Shown: piece by piece, positions 6,224 through 6,861 of the stretch
Position numbering within the stretch: the first letter of the stretch is position 1
How the letters are laid out: each line of letters begins with the position of its first letter
DNA from: an uncultured Mycoplasmatota bacterium
GTDB lineage: Bacteria; Bacillota_I; Bacilli_A; RF39; UBA660
Assembly (NCBI GenBank): GCA_900556025.1
Contig: USNG01000051.1
Coordinates: forward strand, 1-6,861
Direction of reading: 5' to 3'
DNA: 6,861 nucleotides
Notes under the pieces: generated by a model
Told to the model about the DNA's origin: nothing
Database searches by the model: none
What the model saw: only the letters and a program-made list of their open reading frames with translations
Translations under genes and position numbers: made by a program

Positions 6224-6861
6224 TAATTTAATTTATTTTGGTTCCATAATAGTTGTTTTAATTGTTATATTCTTAAGTATTGGATTTTCTGCTTTTCAGA
6301 ATGAATTAGCAATAGAAGATATAAGTGCTGCTGTGCGAATAGATAAAGATGTAAGAGTGACAAAAGTTTGGGTTGAAAGCGTAAAAGATGCTACTAGTTA
6401 CTATGAAGATTATAATGTTTCTAATATTTCTAGTAGTATTGAATTAAATAATAGTAATTCCTATGTTATTTACGATGTTGAAGTTTATAATTTAGGTAAT
6501 GTTATTATGGGAATAAGTGATGCAACAATTGATAATGAAAATTTAAAATTTGAATTTTTAGATTATAATTTAAAAGATAAAATTTGTGATAATAATCAAT
6601 GCTCTTTGGGAGTTAAAAAAACATTCAAAATAAAAGTGTCATATAAAGATGGCACAAATATCAATAATGTTGAAAACAAATTTGTGCTAAATTTTAAATT
6701 TGGAAGAATTTTTAATATTACTTATTATAATATTTCTAACAGCGATATATTTCCTACAGAGATAATAGAAGGCGACACATTAAATTTGAATATTCCAAGT
6801 AAAGAGGATTATCTTATAAAGATATTTATGAATAATAAGTTATTACATAATGGCAACGACT
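6195..6861 (+). CDS. Large secreted surface protein with a SipW-type signal peptide (N-terminal part; runs off window)
   Basis: The first 222 codons of a protein cut by the window edge. The basic start (MKLRKLQK) and hydrophobic helix (about 12-29) lead into LSIGFSAFQNELAI, nearly the same as LSIGFAAFSSVLNI in the TasA-like protein, so cleavage after SA (residue 33) by the same SipW-like enzyme is likely. The mature part begins with a beta-rich TasA-like domain (about 45-170) with EVYNLGNVIMGI and a CDNNQC pair (C131, C136) able to form a small disulfide loop. A region then begins around residue 173 (FNITYYNI, FPTEIIEGDTL), like the start of the repetitive beta modules of surface adhesins. 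The start lies inside the DUF5305-like gene (29-nt overlap); only a weak GGTGG-like site about 11 nt upstream is seen, so translational coupling is likely. Full length, further domains and any anchor lie outside the window. Confidence 0.78.
   Translation, partial: MKLRKLQKNNNLIYFGSIIVVLIVIFLSIGFSAFQNELAIEDISAAVRIDKDVRVTKVWVESVKDATSYYEDYNVSNISSSIELNNSNSYVIYDVEVYNLGNVIMGISDATIDNENLKFEFLDYNLKDKICDNNQCSLGVKKTFKIKVSYKDGTNINNVENKFVLNFKFGRIFNITYYNISNSDIFPTEIIEGDTLNLNIPSKEDYLIKIFMNNKLLHNGND

Noticed and set aside
1..6861. CRISPR array, tRNA, rRNA, transposase or phage integration site
   Set aside because: No regularly spaced direct repeats, cloverleaf-like sequence, rRNA segment or recombinase motif was seen on either strand.

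Overview
The window is very AT-rich DNA with closely packed genes, standard-code stop usage (all visible Trp codons in the good genes are TGG) and strong Shine-Dalgarno sites. It encodes a sortase-anchored protein, a SipW-type signal peptidase and TasA-like exported proteins. Together these point to a low-GC Gram-positive bacterium of the Firmicutes (Bacillota), probably a host-associated, uncultured Bacilli/Erysipelotrichia- or Clostridia-like lineage. The lineage is an inference from gene families and composition; no rRNA or other marker gene is present.

Layout. Positions 1-424 hold the tail of an upstream reading frame, then a small single-pass membrane gene that appears broken by a frameshift, then about 120 nt that reads like decayed coding sequence. 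Positions 425-1840 encode a secreted surface protein with a signal peptide, two diverged copies of an extracellular domain, a C-terminal beta-rich domain and an NPKTG sortase signal. A perfect 11-bp hairpin at 1867-1899 separates it from a convergent minus-strand gene (1904-2299) for a small orphan, probably helical, protein. Further along, also on the minus strand, is a truncated NitT/TauT-type ABC ATPase (2472-2894). It stops just after the signature motif and lacks Walker B, so it is a pseudogene.

From a consensus-like sigma-A promoter (3203-3231) a plus-strand operon runs to the end of the window: a TasA-like small secreted protein (3255-3908), a multi-spanning membrane protein ending in a SipW/ER-type signal peptidase domain (3957-5087), a DUF5305-like two-pass membrane protein (5090-6223), and the first 222 codons of a larger secreted surface protein (from 6195, overlapping the previous gene). 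The first and last exported proteins share the same N-terminal export signature, LSIGF(A/S)AF. This suggests that both are substrates of the SipW-like peptidase encoded between them.

The most interesting content is this operon. It resembles the Bacillus tapA-sipW-tasA biofilm fibre system in logic but differs in order and parts: no TapA is visible, the peptidase carries a membrane domain of about 270 residues, and a DUF5305 protein plus a second probable substrate are added. It is best described as a candidate surface-fibre or surface-layer export and assembly module whose function is inferred, not shown.
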